Below, one piece after another: positions 1 to 6,075 of a DNA stretch of 8,867 nucleotides. This stretch comes from an uncultured Collinsella sp. GTDB lineage: Bacteria; Actinomycetota; Coriobacteriia; Coriobacteriales; Coriobacteriaceae. Below the pieces are notes generated by a model that worked only from the letters and a program-made list of their open reading frames with translations, was not told the DNA's origin and did no database searches. The number at the start of each line of letters is the position of its first letter. Positions within the stretch are counted from its first letter, which is position 1. The stretch spans positions 1-8,867 of the forward strand of contig CAADVA010000132.1 of the NCBI GenBank assembly GCA_900752345.1. Direction: 5' to 3'. A program made the translations under genes and the position numbers.

Positions 1-646
1 CGGCCACCAGCTCGCACAGATGGTCGTGGGCTTCCTCAGCCTGGGCACGATACTCCTCGGGAATCTCCGACTCAACGGCTTCGGCGCCGCTGCAATGGCG
101 CGCCTTCATGCGCACCAGGTCGATGATGCCGTCAAAGTCCTCGCCCTCGCCCCAGGGAAGGGTCACGGCGCCCAGGCGCGTGCCAAAGCGCTCCTGCAGC
201 AGGTCCATTGTGGTCGCAAAGCTGGCCTCGGAGCGCGACAGGCGGTTTACGAACACTGCACGCGCCAGGCGCAGGTCCTCGGCAGCATACCAGAGCTTAA
301 CCGTCGTAGGCTGCGGACCGGCCTCAGCGTCGACCACAAACAGAGCCGTCTCGCAGACGCTCATAGCGGCAAAGGCGTCGCCGATAAAATCGGGGTAGCA
401 CGGGGCATCGAGCACGTTGATGCGCGCGCCCTTCCAGTCGATCGGCGCAATGGTCGTCGAGATGGAAAACGCGCGCTTAACCTCTTCGGGGTCATAGTCG
501 AGCGTGGGCTTGGTGCCGTCGTGGCCACCTAGGCGGGCGGTCTTGCCGGAAAGGTGGAGCATGGCTTCGGCGAGTGAAGTCTTGCCCACCCCGCCTTGGC
601 CTACGAGCACCACGTTCCTTACGTTACCGGTCTTGGGAGCACCCAT
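1..646 (-). CDS. EF-G-like translational GTPase, N-terminal part (3' end outside window)
   Basis: Partial gene: 215 codons from an ATG at 646-644 run open to the window edge. A strong Shine-Dalgarno (AAGGAGGT) lies just upstream and supports this start. The protein begins with an EF-G-type G domain. The P-loop GQGGVGKTS (residues 16-24) is intact. A switch-I-like stretch STTIAPIDW (63-71) follows, then DAPCYPDF (80-87) where EF-G has DTPGHVDF. The G4 position reads NRLS (134-137) where GTPases have NKxD. The segments ALFVVDAEAGPQ and VNRLSRSEASF align well by eye with EF-G. Such second EF-G-like proteins (FusA2 or tetM-related groups) are common in Actinobacteria and their role is not settled. 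The Tyr for catalytic His change is typical of that group, but Gly83 to Cys and Asp137 to Ser are unusual. The gene is separated from the importer operon by a terminator, so it should have its own promoter. Family assignment is firm; the later domains are not visible. Confidence 0.85.
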   Translation of the reverse strand, partial: MGAPKTGNVRNVVLVGQGGVGKTSLAEAMLHLSGKTARLGGHDGTKPTLDYDPEEVKRAFSISTTIAPIDWKGARINVLDAPCYPDFIGDAFAAMSVCETALFVVDAEAGPQPTTVKLWYAAEDLRLARAVFVNRLSRSEASFATTMDLLQERFGTRLGAVTLPWGEGEDFDGIIDLVRMKARHCSGAEAVESEIPEEYRAQAEEAHDHLCELVA

Positions 647-886
647 GATGACCTCCTTGCAGGGCCGCGCGCAATGCGCGACGCCAACGGGGAGAGTTCG
701 CGGTCGGTGCCGTCCCGGGAGCAGCATGGTCGGCAGCCGAGCCGACTCACCCTCCAAATGTCCTATGGCACCACCCTACCCTCACGGACGACTATCCATG
801 CATACCTTTCGGCGCACGTATGAATACAGGCGGCGAGAGGAAGAAGAACGCATGCGAGGCGATTATTAAACCCCATCGATACAAAT
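647..886 (-). other. Non-coding leader/promoter region of the EF-G-like gene
   Basis: About 240 bp lie between the importer terminator and the EF-G-like start. I find no convincing gene on either strand. Read on the minus strand it is GC-rich and partly foldable. A 6-bp stem GTCGGC/GCCGAC (729-734 with 741-746, 6-nt loop) is enclosed by a possible longer-range pair GGTGCC (706-711) with GGCACC (767-772). No -35/-10 pair stands out. The best AT-rich patch is near 866-871. It may be a structured 5' leader, but no known riboswitch class could be recognised. Confidence 0.4.
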
Positions 887-925
887 AAAAGCCGCCGCAG
901 ACCATAAGACCTGCGGCGGCTTTTT
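887..925 (-). terminator. Rho-independent terminator of the amino acid importer operon
   Basis: A perfect 10-bp stem GCCGCCGCAG (891-900) / CTGCGGCGGC (911-920) has a 10-nt loop. A-rich sequence lies on one side and T-rich on the other, so it can work in both directions. It starts 19 bp beyond the ATPase stop codon, and the importer transcript reads into it on the minus strand, ending in TTTTATTTG. No plus-strand gene precedes it, so its main job is to end the importer mRNA. Confidence 0.85.
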
Positions 926-943
926 CTCAATATATAGCTGAGC

Positions 944-1708
944 CTAGCCCCCGATACGGCTCAAGAACTCACGGGTACGTTGCTCACGCGGGTGATCGAT
1001 AACCTGCTCGGCAGGACCCTCCTCGACAATGCGACCGCCGTCCATAAAGACCACGCGGTCGGCAACATCGCGCGCAAATTGCATTGCGTGGGTCACGATC
1101 ACCATCGTCATATTCTGCGCGGCCAGATCCTTGATGACACGCAGCACCTCGGCCGTTAGCTCGGGATCGAGCGCCGAGGTCGGCTCGTCAAAGAACAAGA
1201 TCTCCGGGTCGAGCGCCAAGGCGCGGGCGATACTCACACGCTGTTGCTGACCGCCCGAAAGCTCGCAGGGCACCTTATTCTCGTTGCCCGTAAGCCCCAT
1301 CTGCACAATAAGCTCGCGTGCGCGGGCCTCCGCCTGCTCGCGCGGACGCTTAAGCACGCGGATCGGTGCATCGGTGATGTTTTTCATCACGGTATAGTGC
1401 GGGAACAGATTGTAGTTCTGAAACACCAGGCCAAATCGCGAGCGTGCCTGCTTGGGCACGTCGCCTTTCGCATATACCGCACCCGACCCCGCGTCCGTCG
1501 CAACGGCAAGGTCGCCAAACGAGAGCGAGCCTCCGTCAAGTGTCTCGAGCAGTGTGGCACAGCGCAGAAGTGTGGACTTACCGCCGCCTGAAGGCCCGAT
1601 AATCGCTACGACCTCGCCACGCTTTACCTCGAGCGAGATATCCTTGAGCACCTCATTGCCACCAAACGCCTTGCGCGCGTTCGATATTTTCATTACCGAA
1701 TTAATCAT
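944..1708 (-). CDS. Polar amino acid ABC transporter, ATP-binding protein
   Basis: A complete 254-residue ATPase of the GlnQ/HisP type, the cytoplasmic engine of an amino acid importer. All signature motifs are visible: Walker A GPSGGGKST (38-46, the second Gly replacing the commoner Ser), Q-loop Gln97 in VFQNYNLFPH, ABC signature LSGGQQQR (150-157), Walker B ILFFDEPTSALDPE (170-183), and the switch His207 in VTHAM. Length is typical. Residues 71-90 form a slightly longer loop than in GlnQ (usually about 240 residues). The ATG at 1708 overlaps the permease stop by 8 bp and has no clear Shine-Dalgarno, which fits translational coupling. Met6 (1693) is a possible alternative start. It is the last gene of the operon, followed directly by a strong terminator. 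The amino acid carried cannot be read from this subunit. Confidence 0.93.
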   Translation of the reverse strand: MINSVMKISNARKAFGGNEVLKDISLEVKRGEVVAIIGPSGGGKSTLLRCATLLETLDGGSLSFGDLAVATDAGSGAVYAKGDVPKQARSRFGLVFQNYNLFPHYTVMKNITDAPIRVLKRPREQAEARARELIVQMGLTGNENKVPCELSGGQQQRVSIARALALDPEILFFDEPTSALDPELTAEVLRVIKDLAAQNMTMVIVTHAMQFARDVADRVVFMDGGRIVEEGPAEQVIDHPREQRTREFLSRIGG

Positions 1709-2354
1709 GGTAGTAATCCAATTTTGTCTCGGCGGCGCCCAGCAGCATCTCGACGACGAAGTTAAAGACCCAGTAAATCAGCGCCGCGATCGCAAACGGC
1801 ACCATGCTCACCTGCGAGGCGACCAGCGCCTTAGCCGTCGAGAACATCTCCCCCACGCCGATGGCAAACGCCAGCGACGTGTCCTTGACCAGCGTGATGA
1901 TCTCGTTGCCCATCGCCGGCAAAATGCGCTTGGCGACCTGCGGCATCACGATATACAGAAACGTCTGCATGCGCGAATAGCCCAGCACCTCGGCTGCCTC
2001 GTATTGACCGCGCGGAATGGACTGCAGGCCCGAGCGATAGATTTCGGCAAAGTAGCCGGCGTAGTTGATGATGAACGCCACAACGCACGCCGTCCACTTG
2101 GAATCGGGCGTGAGTGAAATGCCAAACACGTAATACGGGGCAAAGTAGATGGCAAACATCTGCAGCATGAGCGGCGTACCGCGCATGACCGAAATGTAGA
2201 TGCGCGCAATCCAGCGAAGCGGCGCGACCTTGCTCATGCGCATGAACGCCACGGGGATTCCCAGGGGAATCGACCCGAGCAGCGTCAGCACAAACAGCTG
2301 CAAGCTGACCAAGAATCCCTGGCCAAGCATCCGCATCATGACCTGAATAGACAA
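1701..2354 (-). CDS. Polar amino acid ABC transporter, permease (HisM/GlnP family)
   Basis: Inner-membrane channel subunit. It has several hydrophobic segments and the cytoplasmic EAA loop EAAEVLGYSRMQTFLYIVMP, which docks the ATPase, and RGTPLMLQMFAIYF typical of the HEQRTM-type amino acid permeases. I place the start at the TTG at 2354-2352, giving about 217 residues, because AGAGAG lies 6 nt upstream and the first membrane segment (LGQGFLVSLQLFVL) follows at a normal distance. A TTG at 2393 would add 13 residues but has no Shine-Dalgarno. The ATG pair at 2339/2336 is another option. It lies between the binding protein gene, separated by a large hairpin, and the ATPase gene, which it overlaps by 8 bp. 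Probably a homodimeric channel, since only one permease gene is present. Product is firm; the exact start is uncertain. Confidence 0.88.
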   Translation of the reverse strand: MSIQVMMRMLGQGFLVSLQLFVLTLLGSIPLGIPVAFMRMSKVAPLRWIARIYISVMRGTPLMLQMFAIYFAPYYVFGISLTPDSKWTACVVAFIINYAGYFAEIYRSGLQSIPRGQYEAAEVLGYSRMQTFLYIVMPQVAKRILPAMGNEIITLVKDTSLAFAIGVGEMFSTAKALVASQVSMVPFAIAALIYWVFNFVVEMLLGAAETKLDYYHD

Positions 2355-2400
2355 CCCAAGCTCTCTTTCACAGTAACAGAACAGCAAACCCAATGCTAAA

Positions 2401-2505
2401 GCGGGTTTTCCAGGTGCCCGAGTTTGCCGTGAAAGAGGAGCGCCGCGTACTAAATGTACGCAAGCGACGGTTTGAACGGCAAAATCGGGTGCCTGGGAAA
2501 GCCGC
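2401..2505. repeat. Long imperfect inverted repeat between binding-protein and permease genes
   Basis: Nearly the whole intergenic gap folds back on itself. Pairing segments are GCGG (2401-2404) with CCGC (2502-2505), TTTCC (2407-2411) with GGAAA (2496-2500), an AGG-to-CCCGA block (2412-2421) with 2485-2494 including wobbles, TTTGCCGT (2423-2430) with 2476-2483 (ACGGCAAA), and GCGTAC (2445-2450) with GTACGC (2456-2461) around a TAAAT loop. The stem starts at the stop codon of the binding protein. No T-tract follows on the minus strand, so it is not a classical terminator. Two roles are plausible: an mRNA hairpin that stabilises the binding-protein message and lowers downstream expression, as known for REP elements in binding-protein operons, or a copy of a dispersed palindromic repeat. 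Confidence 0.8.
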
Positions 2506-3365
2506 TATTTGAGCACCCAGTTATCGAAGGAAAGACCGTAGCTTGAATACTTGTCACACAGGTCCTTGACCGTGCCGTCCTCATAGAGTGCCTTGAGCGA
2601 CTCGGTCACGGCATCGGCAGACTTGGTGTCGCCCTTCTTAAAGCCAACGGCGTAGTGCTCGCTGGACAGCGGCTCATCAAGCTGCGTATAGGCATCGGGC
2701 TTGGCGGCGAGCTGATACTGGGCAATCGAAAGGTCACAGGCGACGGCATCGACTGCACCACTCTCGAGCTGCATAAACGCCGTGTTGTACTCACCGATGG
2801 TATCGAGCGTGGCAAACGTCGCGGCCAAATCCTTCTGGTCGCCCTCGAGCACATCCTGTGCAGCGGAATCAGTCTGGGTAATCACGGTCTTGCCGGCAAG
2901 ATCGTCCCAGCTCTTGATGCCCGCATCCTTCTTGACCACCAGCACCTGCTCGTTGAGCATATACGGCTCGGAGAACGTGTAGTCGTCCTCGCGGCCCTCC
3001 ATGGTAAAGCCGTTCCAGATGCAGTTGATGGCACCCGAGTTGAGCAGCGTATCCTTGGCGTCCCAGTCGATGGCCTCGTATTTGACCTCCCAGCCCTGCT
3101 TATCGGCAACGGCCTTGGCCAGATCGAGATCAAAGCCGGTGTACTCGCCGTCGTCGCCCACAAAGCCGTACGGAGGATAGGACTTATCAAAACCCACCAC
3201 GAGCTTCTTGGACTCCGCAGCGCCCTTCACATCCTTGGCCGCGGCAGAGCCAGCAGCGGAGCCTTTGCCGGCACCACCGCCGCAGCCGACAAGACCAAGG
3301 CCAAGCACCGTGGCGAGCGAGCCGGCTAGACCAACAAACTGACGACGAGACATATCGGTATTCAT
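2505..3365 (-). CDS. Polar amino acid ABC transporter, substrate-binding lipoprotein (Tat-type signal)
   Basis: A 286-residue extracellular solute-binding protein of family 3 (cluster with GlnH, HisJ, FliY), first gene of the importer operon. The start at 3365 is chosen because AAGGGGGA lies 6 nt upstream; an upstream in-frame start at 3386 would bypass it. The N-terminus carries a twin-arginine motif SRRQFVG (6-12), a hydrophobic stretch, and a lipobox LVGC with Cys28 as the lipidation site. It is therefore expected to be exported folded and anchored to the membrane. A Gly/Ala/Ser/Lys linker (29-45) follows, then the ligand domain starting KLVVGFDKSYPPYGF. GFDLDLAKAVAD and CIWNGFTMEGREDDYTFSEPY are hallmark segments of the first lobe. 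The ligand is probably a polar amino acid, but which one is not decidable from sequence. The promoter and candidate operator are directly upstream. Confidence 0.93.
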   Translation of the reverse strand: MNTDMSRRQFVGLAGSLATVLGLGLVGCGGGAGKGSAAGSAAAKDVKGAAESKKLVVGFDKSYPPYGFVGDDGEYTGFDLDLAKAVADKQGWEVKYEAIDWDAKDTLLNSGAINCIWNGFTMEGREDDYTFSEPYMLNEQVLVVKKDAGIKSWDDLAGKTVITQTDSAAQDVLEGDQKDLAATFATLDTIGEYNTAFMQLESGAVDAVACDLSIAQYQLAAKPDAYTQLDEPLSSEHYAVGFKKGDTKSADAVTESLKALYEDGTVKDLCDKYSSYGLSFDNWVLK

Positions 3366-3383
3366 GGTATTCCCCCTTGATGG

Positions 3384-3403
3384 CACTTTAGTTAAGTAAA
3401 GTG
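3384..3403. promoter_or_regulatory. Near-perfect 20-bp palindrome in the importer leader, candidate operator
   Basis: CACTTTA (3384-3390) and TAAAGTG (3397-3403) flank the centre GTTAAG; only one symmetric position pair breaks the dyad. It lies roughly 12-31 nt after the predicted transcription start and before the Shine-Dalgarno. A further direct copy of CACTTTA sits at 3428-3434, inside the promoter spacer. This layout is typical of a repressor site acting on the importer promoter. A 5'-leader hairpin is the alternative. The binding protein is unknown and not encoded in the window. Confidence 0.5.
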
Positions 3404-3421
3404 AGTCATGTAACGTTCAGA

Positions 3422-3450
3422 ATCATACACTTTAGCGTGATAGAGCACAA
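3422..3450 (-). promoter_or_regulatory. Sigma70-type promoter of the amino acid importer operon
   Basis: On the minus strand, -35 TTGTGC (3450-3445) is followed after exactly 17 bp by -10 TATGAT (3427-3422). Transcription would start near 3415, giving a leader of about 50 nt before the binding-protein ATG. It is the best-matching promoter in the window. The 138-bp inverted repeat begins 8 bp upstream of the -35 box. Confidence 0.7.
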
Positions 3451-3457
3451 GGCGAGT

Positions 3458-3595
3458 TTGCCCGCGCGTGAGGGGTGTGGGGGTTAAGTTTCCTGCTCTA
3501 CAGTCCTGCTCACGACGGAGGCCACATTAAGTGGCCTCCTGTTCGTGCAGAACTCGCGATAAACTTAACCCCCACACCCCTCACGCGACGGGCAA
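3458..3595. repeat. 138-bp inverted repeat with perfect 27-bp arms, nested hairpin (MITE-like)
   Basis: The arms at 3465-3491 and 3561-3587 are exact reverse complements over 27 bp (CGCGTGAGGGG... and ...CCCCTCACGCG). After a one-base bulge (A3588) they continue for 7 bp as TTGCCCG (3458-3464) and CGGGCAA (3589-3595). The 69-bp interior holds a second hairpin: perfect 9-bp GGAGGCCAC (3517-3525) / GTGGCCTCC (3531-3539) with ATTAA loop, extended by CACGA (3511-3515) / TCGTG (3543-3547). It lies between divergent genes and carries no T-tract, so termination is unlikely. I see no direct target duplication at the ends. It may be a miniature inverted-repeat element or other dispersed palindromic repeat. 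Confidence 0.85.
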
Positions 3596-3659
3596 CCGTC
3601 GTTGGGCTTATCACTGACACGATTAAACCGCTTGCATATCGTCTGCTGGCTTGGCACGG

Positions 3660-3665
3660 TACAAT
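3660..3665 (+). promoter_or_regulatory. Candidate -10 element of the RNA methyltransferase gene
   Basis: TACAAT lies 37 bp before the methyltransferase ATG, in the only AT-rich stretch between the inverted repeat and the gene. No good -35 hexamer is found 16-19 bp upstream; TTGCAT (3632-3637) is 22 bp away. This is a weak call. Confidence 0.35.
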
Positions 3666-3702
3666 ACTTGCGGCTTTAATTCATGAATTAGTGGAGTTAT
3701 TG

Positions 3703-5151
3703 ATGGCAGAATCTCGTGCGGAGCGTAGGGCTCGTCGTGCTTTGGTGGAGGCGGCTGAGGGGTCGGAGGAGAAAAAATCTTCTAAGAAATCCAAGTCGTC
3801 TCTGAATGCGAAGGGTAAGTCGGCTAAGGGCAAGGCTAAGGCCAAGCGTCCCGGCTCTCGTCGGAGCGAGGATAAGGCATCTCAGACTCGCTCCAAGCGC
3901 TCGCATAAAGATCGGGTTTCGTCTGCGCGTAAGGCTGTGGACCCCAAGTCCCCCTGTTCGATCATGAAAGCTTGCGGTGGGTGCACGGCGCTCAATCGTC
4001 CTTATAAGAAGCAGCTCGCCGCCAAGCAGGCTGTTATGGAGGAGCTTTTTGCTTCGCTCTGTGAGCGCGAGGGTATTGCCGTTGATCCTATTCGCGGTAT
4101 GGGCGTCACCCTGGGCGACCCGGGTAAATATCCTGCGCTGCGTGGCTTTCGTCATAAGGCTGCCACTCCCTTTGCTCCCGGTAAGGAGGGCGCCGTCCGT
4201 TGCGGTTTCTTTGAGCGCGGCACGCACAAGATCGTTGCCGTACCCGAATGCCCCGTCGAGGCACCGGGCGCCCGGCAGATTCTTAACGGCATCGCGCGTG
4301 AAGCTGAGCGCCTGCACATTCCCGCCTTTAACGAGGACAAGCACCTGGGCTTGCTTCGCTATGCCGTCGTTCGCTGCGGCTGGCGCACCGACCAGATCAT
4401 GGTCACCCTCGTGACCGCCCAGCGCGACCTGCCGCATGCACAGGATTTCTTTGAGGCCGTCGCTGCACTCGATCCGCGCATCGTCACCGTCGCCCAAAAC
4501 ATCAACGGACGTCCCGGCAACGCCATCCTCGGCGAGGAAACCCGCATTGTATATGGCGCCGAGTGCATGCGCGACCAGCTGCTCGGCTGCGAGTTCGATA
4601 TCTCCCCCACCGCGTTCTACCAGACCAACCCGCAGCAGACCGAGCTGCTCTATCAGCTCGCTATCGACGGCATGGATCTGCACCAGGGCGATGTGCTTAT
4701 GGATGCCTACTGCGGCAGCGGCACCATCGGTCTTTGCGCAGCTAAAGAAGCCCAGAACAAGGGCATTGGCATCATGCTGCTCGGCGTGGAGCGCAACCCG
4801 GCGGGCATTGCCGACGCGCGCCGCAATGCCGAGCTCAACGGTCTTACCCGCAGCGCCTGGTTTATGGCCGACGATGCCCCCGATTACATCCTAGATGCCG
4901 CCGACAACAACGAGCGGGTCGATGTCCTTTCCATCGACCCGCCGCGCGCCGGCTCCACCCCCGAGTTCCTCGAAGCTGCCTGCGCACTTAAGCCGCGCCG
5001 CATCACCTATATCAGCTGCAACCCCGCCACCCAAGAGCGCGACCTGCACCAGCTCCTCGACGGAGGCTATCGCCTGCTCAAGATCACGCCCGTCGACATG
5101 TTTCCCCACACCGACCATACCGAAACCGTAGCGGTCCTCGAACGCCGCTAA
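3703..5151 (+). CDS. rlmD: RlmD/TrmA-family 23S rRNA (uracil-5-)-methyltransferase with basic N-terminal tail
   Basis: A 482-residue SAM-dependent methyltransferase that makes 5-methyluridine in RNA, probably 23S rRNA. The four [4Fe-4S] ligands of the RlmD type are present: Cys85, Cys91 and Cys94 in CSIMKACGGC, plus Cys183 in PECPV. The SAM-binding motif DAYCGSGTIGL (334-344), FYQTNPQQ (305-312), DPPRAG (412-417), the catalytic nucleophile Cys439 in SCNP, and the general base Glu474 in HTETVAVLE follow in order. The usual N-terminal TRAM RNA-binding domain is missing. In its place residues 22-82 are Lys/Arg/Ser-rich and low-complexity. The ATG at 3703 is chosen for its GGAG box and because upstream in-frame sequence runs through the inverted repeat. 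The first 40 codons hold one C-ending codon, against 23 of the last 39. Family is sure; the target uridine (U1939, U747 or a tRNA site) is not, so the symbol is provisional. Confidence 0.88.
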   Translation: MAESRAERRARRALVEAAEGSEEKKSSKKSKSSLNAKGKSAKGKAKAKRPGSRRSEDKASQTRSKRSHKDRVSSARKAVDPKSPCSIMKACGGCTALNRPYKKQLAAKQAVMEELFASLCEREGIAVDPIRGMGVTLGDPGKYPALRGFRHKAATPFAPGKEGAVRCGFFERGTHKIVAVPECPVEAPGARQILNGIAREAERLHIPAFNEDKHLGLLRYAVVRCGWRTDQIMVTLVTAQRDLPHAQDFFEAVAALDPRIVTVAQNINGRPGNAILGEETRIVYGAECMRDQLLGCEFDISPTAFYQTNPQQTELLYQLAIDGMDLHQGDVLMDAYCGSGTIGLCAAKEAQNKGIGIMLLGVERNPAGIADARRNAELNGLTRSAWFMADDAPDYILDAADNNERVDVLSIDPPRAGSTPEFLEAACALKPRRITYISCNPATQERDLHQLLDGGYRLLKITPVDMFPHTDHTETVAVLERR

Positions 5152-5165
5152 TTCTCCGGCACAGG

Positions 5166-5198
5166 AAAGGGGGCGGCCCGCCTGGACCGCCCCCTTCG
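5166..5198. terminator. Bidirectional terminator between convergent genes
   Basis: A 10-bp stem AAGGGGGCGG (5167-5176) / CCGCCCCCTT (5187-5196) with a 10-nt loop sits between the stops of the plus-strand methyltransferase (15 bp away) and the minus-strand PHP gene (20 bp away). The T-tracts are short on both sides (TTCGCTTGGTTT and CTTTCC), so efficiency may be moderate. Confidence 0.7.
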
Positions 5199-5216
5199 CT
5201 TGGTTTATAAACTCCG

Positions 5217-6038
5217 CTACATCCCCTTGCGCAGGTCACACACGCCGGCTGCAGCCATCTCGCGCAGCAGCGTCTCGCGGTCGCGCGTCACGATCAGGTC
5301 CAGCGGGAAGTGAATCTCGTCGAGCATCTTACGCGCCTGGTCGAGCTTGCCAATCGCCATGCCAATATGTGCATCAGTCGAGACGCCAATCCCCACGCCC
5401 AGTTCGGCGCAGCGCTCGGCAATCTTGCGGCATACGTTCCAATGCTCGGCATCCGTGCCATGCTCAAGACTGTGGTTGTTGATCTCGATGATCTTGTGCT
5501 TGGCCTTGGCCGCCAACAGCACCTCATCGATATCAAAGGGAACACCGGCGCGGCCCGTGTGGCCCAACATGAACACCTTGGGGTGCTCCAGGGCATTGAT
5601 GTACATCTCGGTCGTCTGGGCCAGCGTCGCGCCTTCAGCGAGCTGCGGATTATGCACGCTTGCCACCAAATAATCCAAATTGCGCGTCACCAAATCGAAC
5701 AGCGAATGCTGATGACTGTACAAATCGCCGGCAATATTGAGCGAAACGGGAATGTCCTCGCCAAACAAGCTTCCGTCCAGCGAAACGATATCGGCCTCGG
5801 CGCCGCGAAGCACCAGCACGCCGCTCCAAATGCGCGGCCAGATATCCTGGTTAATAAAGAACTGGAAACTGCGCAGGTCATTGGGGCAAGGCGTAACCAT
5901 AGAGCTTAAATGATCGGCGGAACCGAGCACCTGCAGACCACGCTCTGCCGCCCAGTACACATTCTCCTCAATGGTCGAATATGCATGCGCAGAGAACATC
6001 GTATGGGTATGAATGTCACAAGAAAGCAGGTAGGGCAT
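5217..6038 (-). CDS. YcdX-like PHP-domain metal-dependent phosphatase/hydrolase
   Basis: A complete 273-residue PHP (polymerase and histidinol phosphatase) domain protein, probably a cytoplasmic zinc-dependent phosphoesterase. The trinuclear metal site of the YcdX subgroup can be read in full: His10 and His12 in DIHTHT, His18 in SAHAYST, His43 in SADH, Glu81 in GAEAD, His129 in SVHNP, His160 in LGHTG, and Asp222/His224 in STDAH. HAYSTIEE and EINNHSLEH also match that subgroup. Between Glu81 and His129 there are about 20 residues more than in E. coli YcdX (from memory), centred on residues 93-117. The start is supported by AAGGAGA just upstream of the ATG at 6038. Its substrate is unknown. It lies 165 bp downstream of the aminotransferase on the same strand; a histidinol-phosphatase role is not supported, since no other histidine genes are near. 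Confidence 0.87.
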   Translation of the reverse strand: MPYLLSCDIHTHTMFSAHAYSTIEENVYWAAERGLQVLGSADHLSSMVTPCPNDLRSFQFFINQDIWPRIWSGVLVLRGAEADIVSLDGSLFGEDIPVSLNIAGDLYSHQHSLFDLVTRNLDYLVASVHNPQLAEGATLAQTTEMYINALEHPKVFMLGHTGRAGVPFDIDEVLLAAKAKHKIIEINNHSLEHGTDAEHWNVCRKIAERCAELGVGIGVSTDAHIGMAIGKLDQARKMLDEIHFPLDLIVTRDRETLLREMAAAGVCDLRKGM

Positions 6039-6075
6039 CGGGTCTCCTTATCTGGCATGGCCGTCGCTTATATTC

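Noticed and set aside
690..790. T-box-like string GGGTGGTGCC in the EF-G-like leader
   Set aside because: The conserved T-box core AGGGTGGNACCGCG is not present, no specifier stem or terminator follows, and an EF-G-like gene is not a usual T-box target.
2655..3329. 224-codon plus-strand open frame opposite the binding protein
   Set aside because: The minus strand encodes a clear family 3 binding protein with signal and lipobox; the antisense product has no domain signature.
3458..3595. Large inverted repeat as a transcription terminator
   Set aside because: It sits between divergent promoters rather than after a gene, and neither strand shows a T-tract after the outer stem.
3450..3605. Target-site duplication flanking the 138-bp repeat
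   Set aside because: The bases next to the arms match only in inverted orientation; no direct duplication is visible on either side.
3475..3702. In-frame 76-codon N-terminal extension of the methyltransferase gene
   Set aside because: It runs straight through the inverted repeat, has no Shine-Dalgarno at its start, and encodes nothing recognisable. The ATG at 3703 has a GGAG box.
3697..4683. 328-codon antisense open frame opposite the methyltransferase gene
   Set aside because: The plus strand carries a full conserved enzyme with all motifs; the antisense frame is a by-product of its codon pattern.
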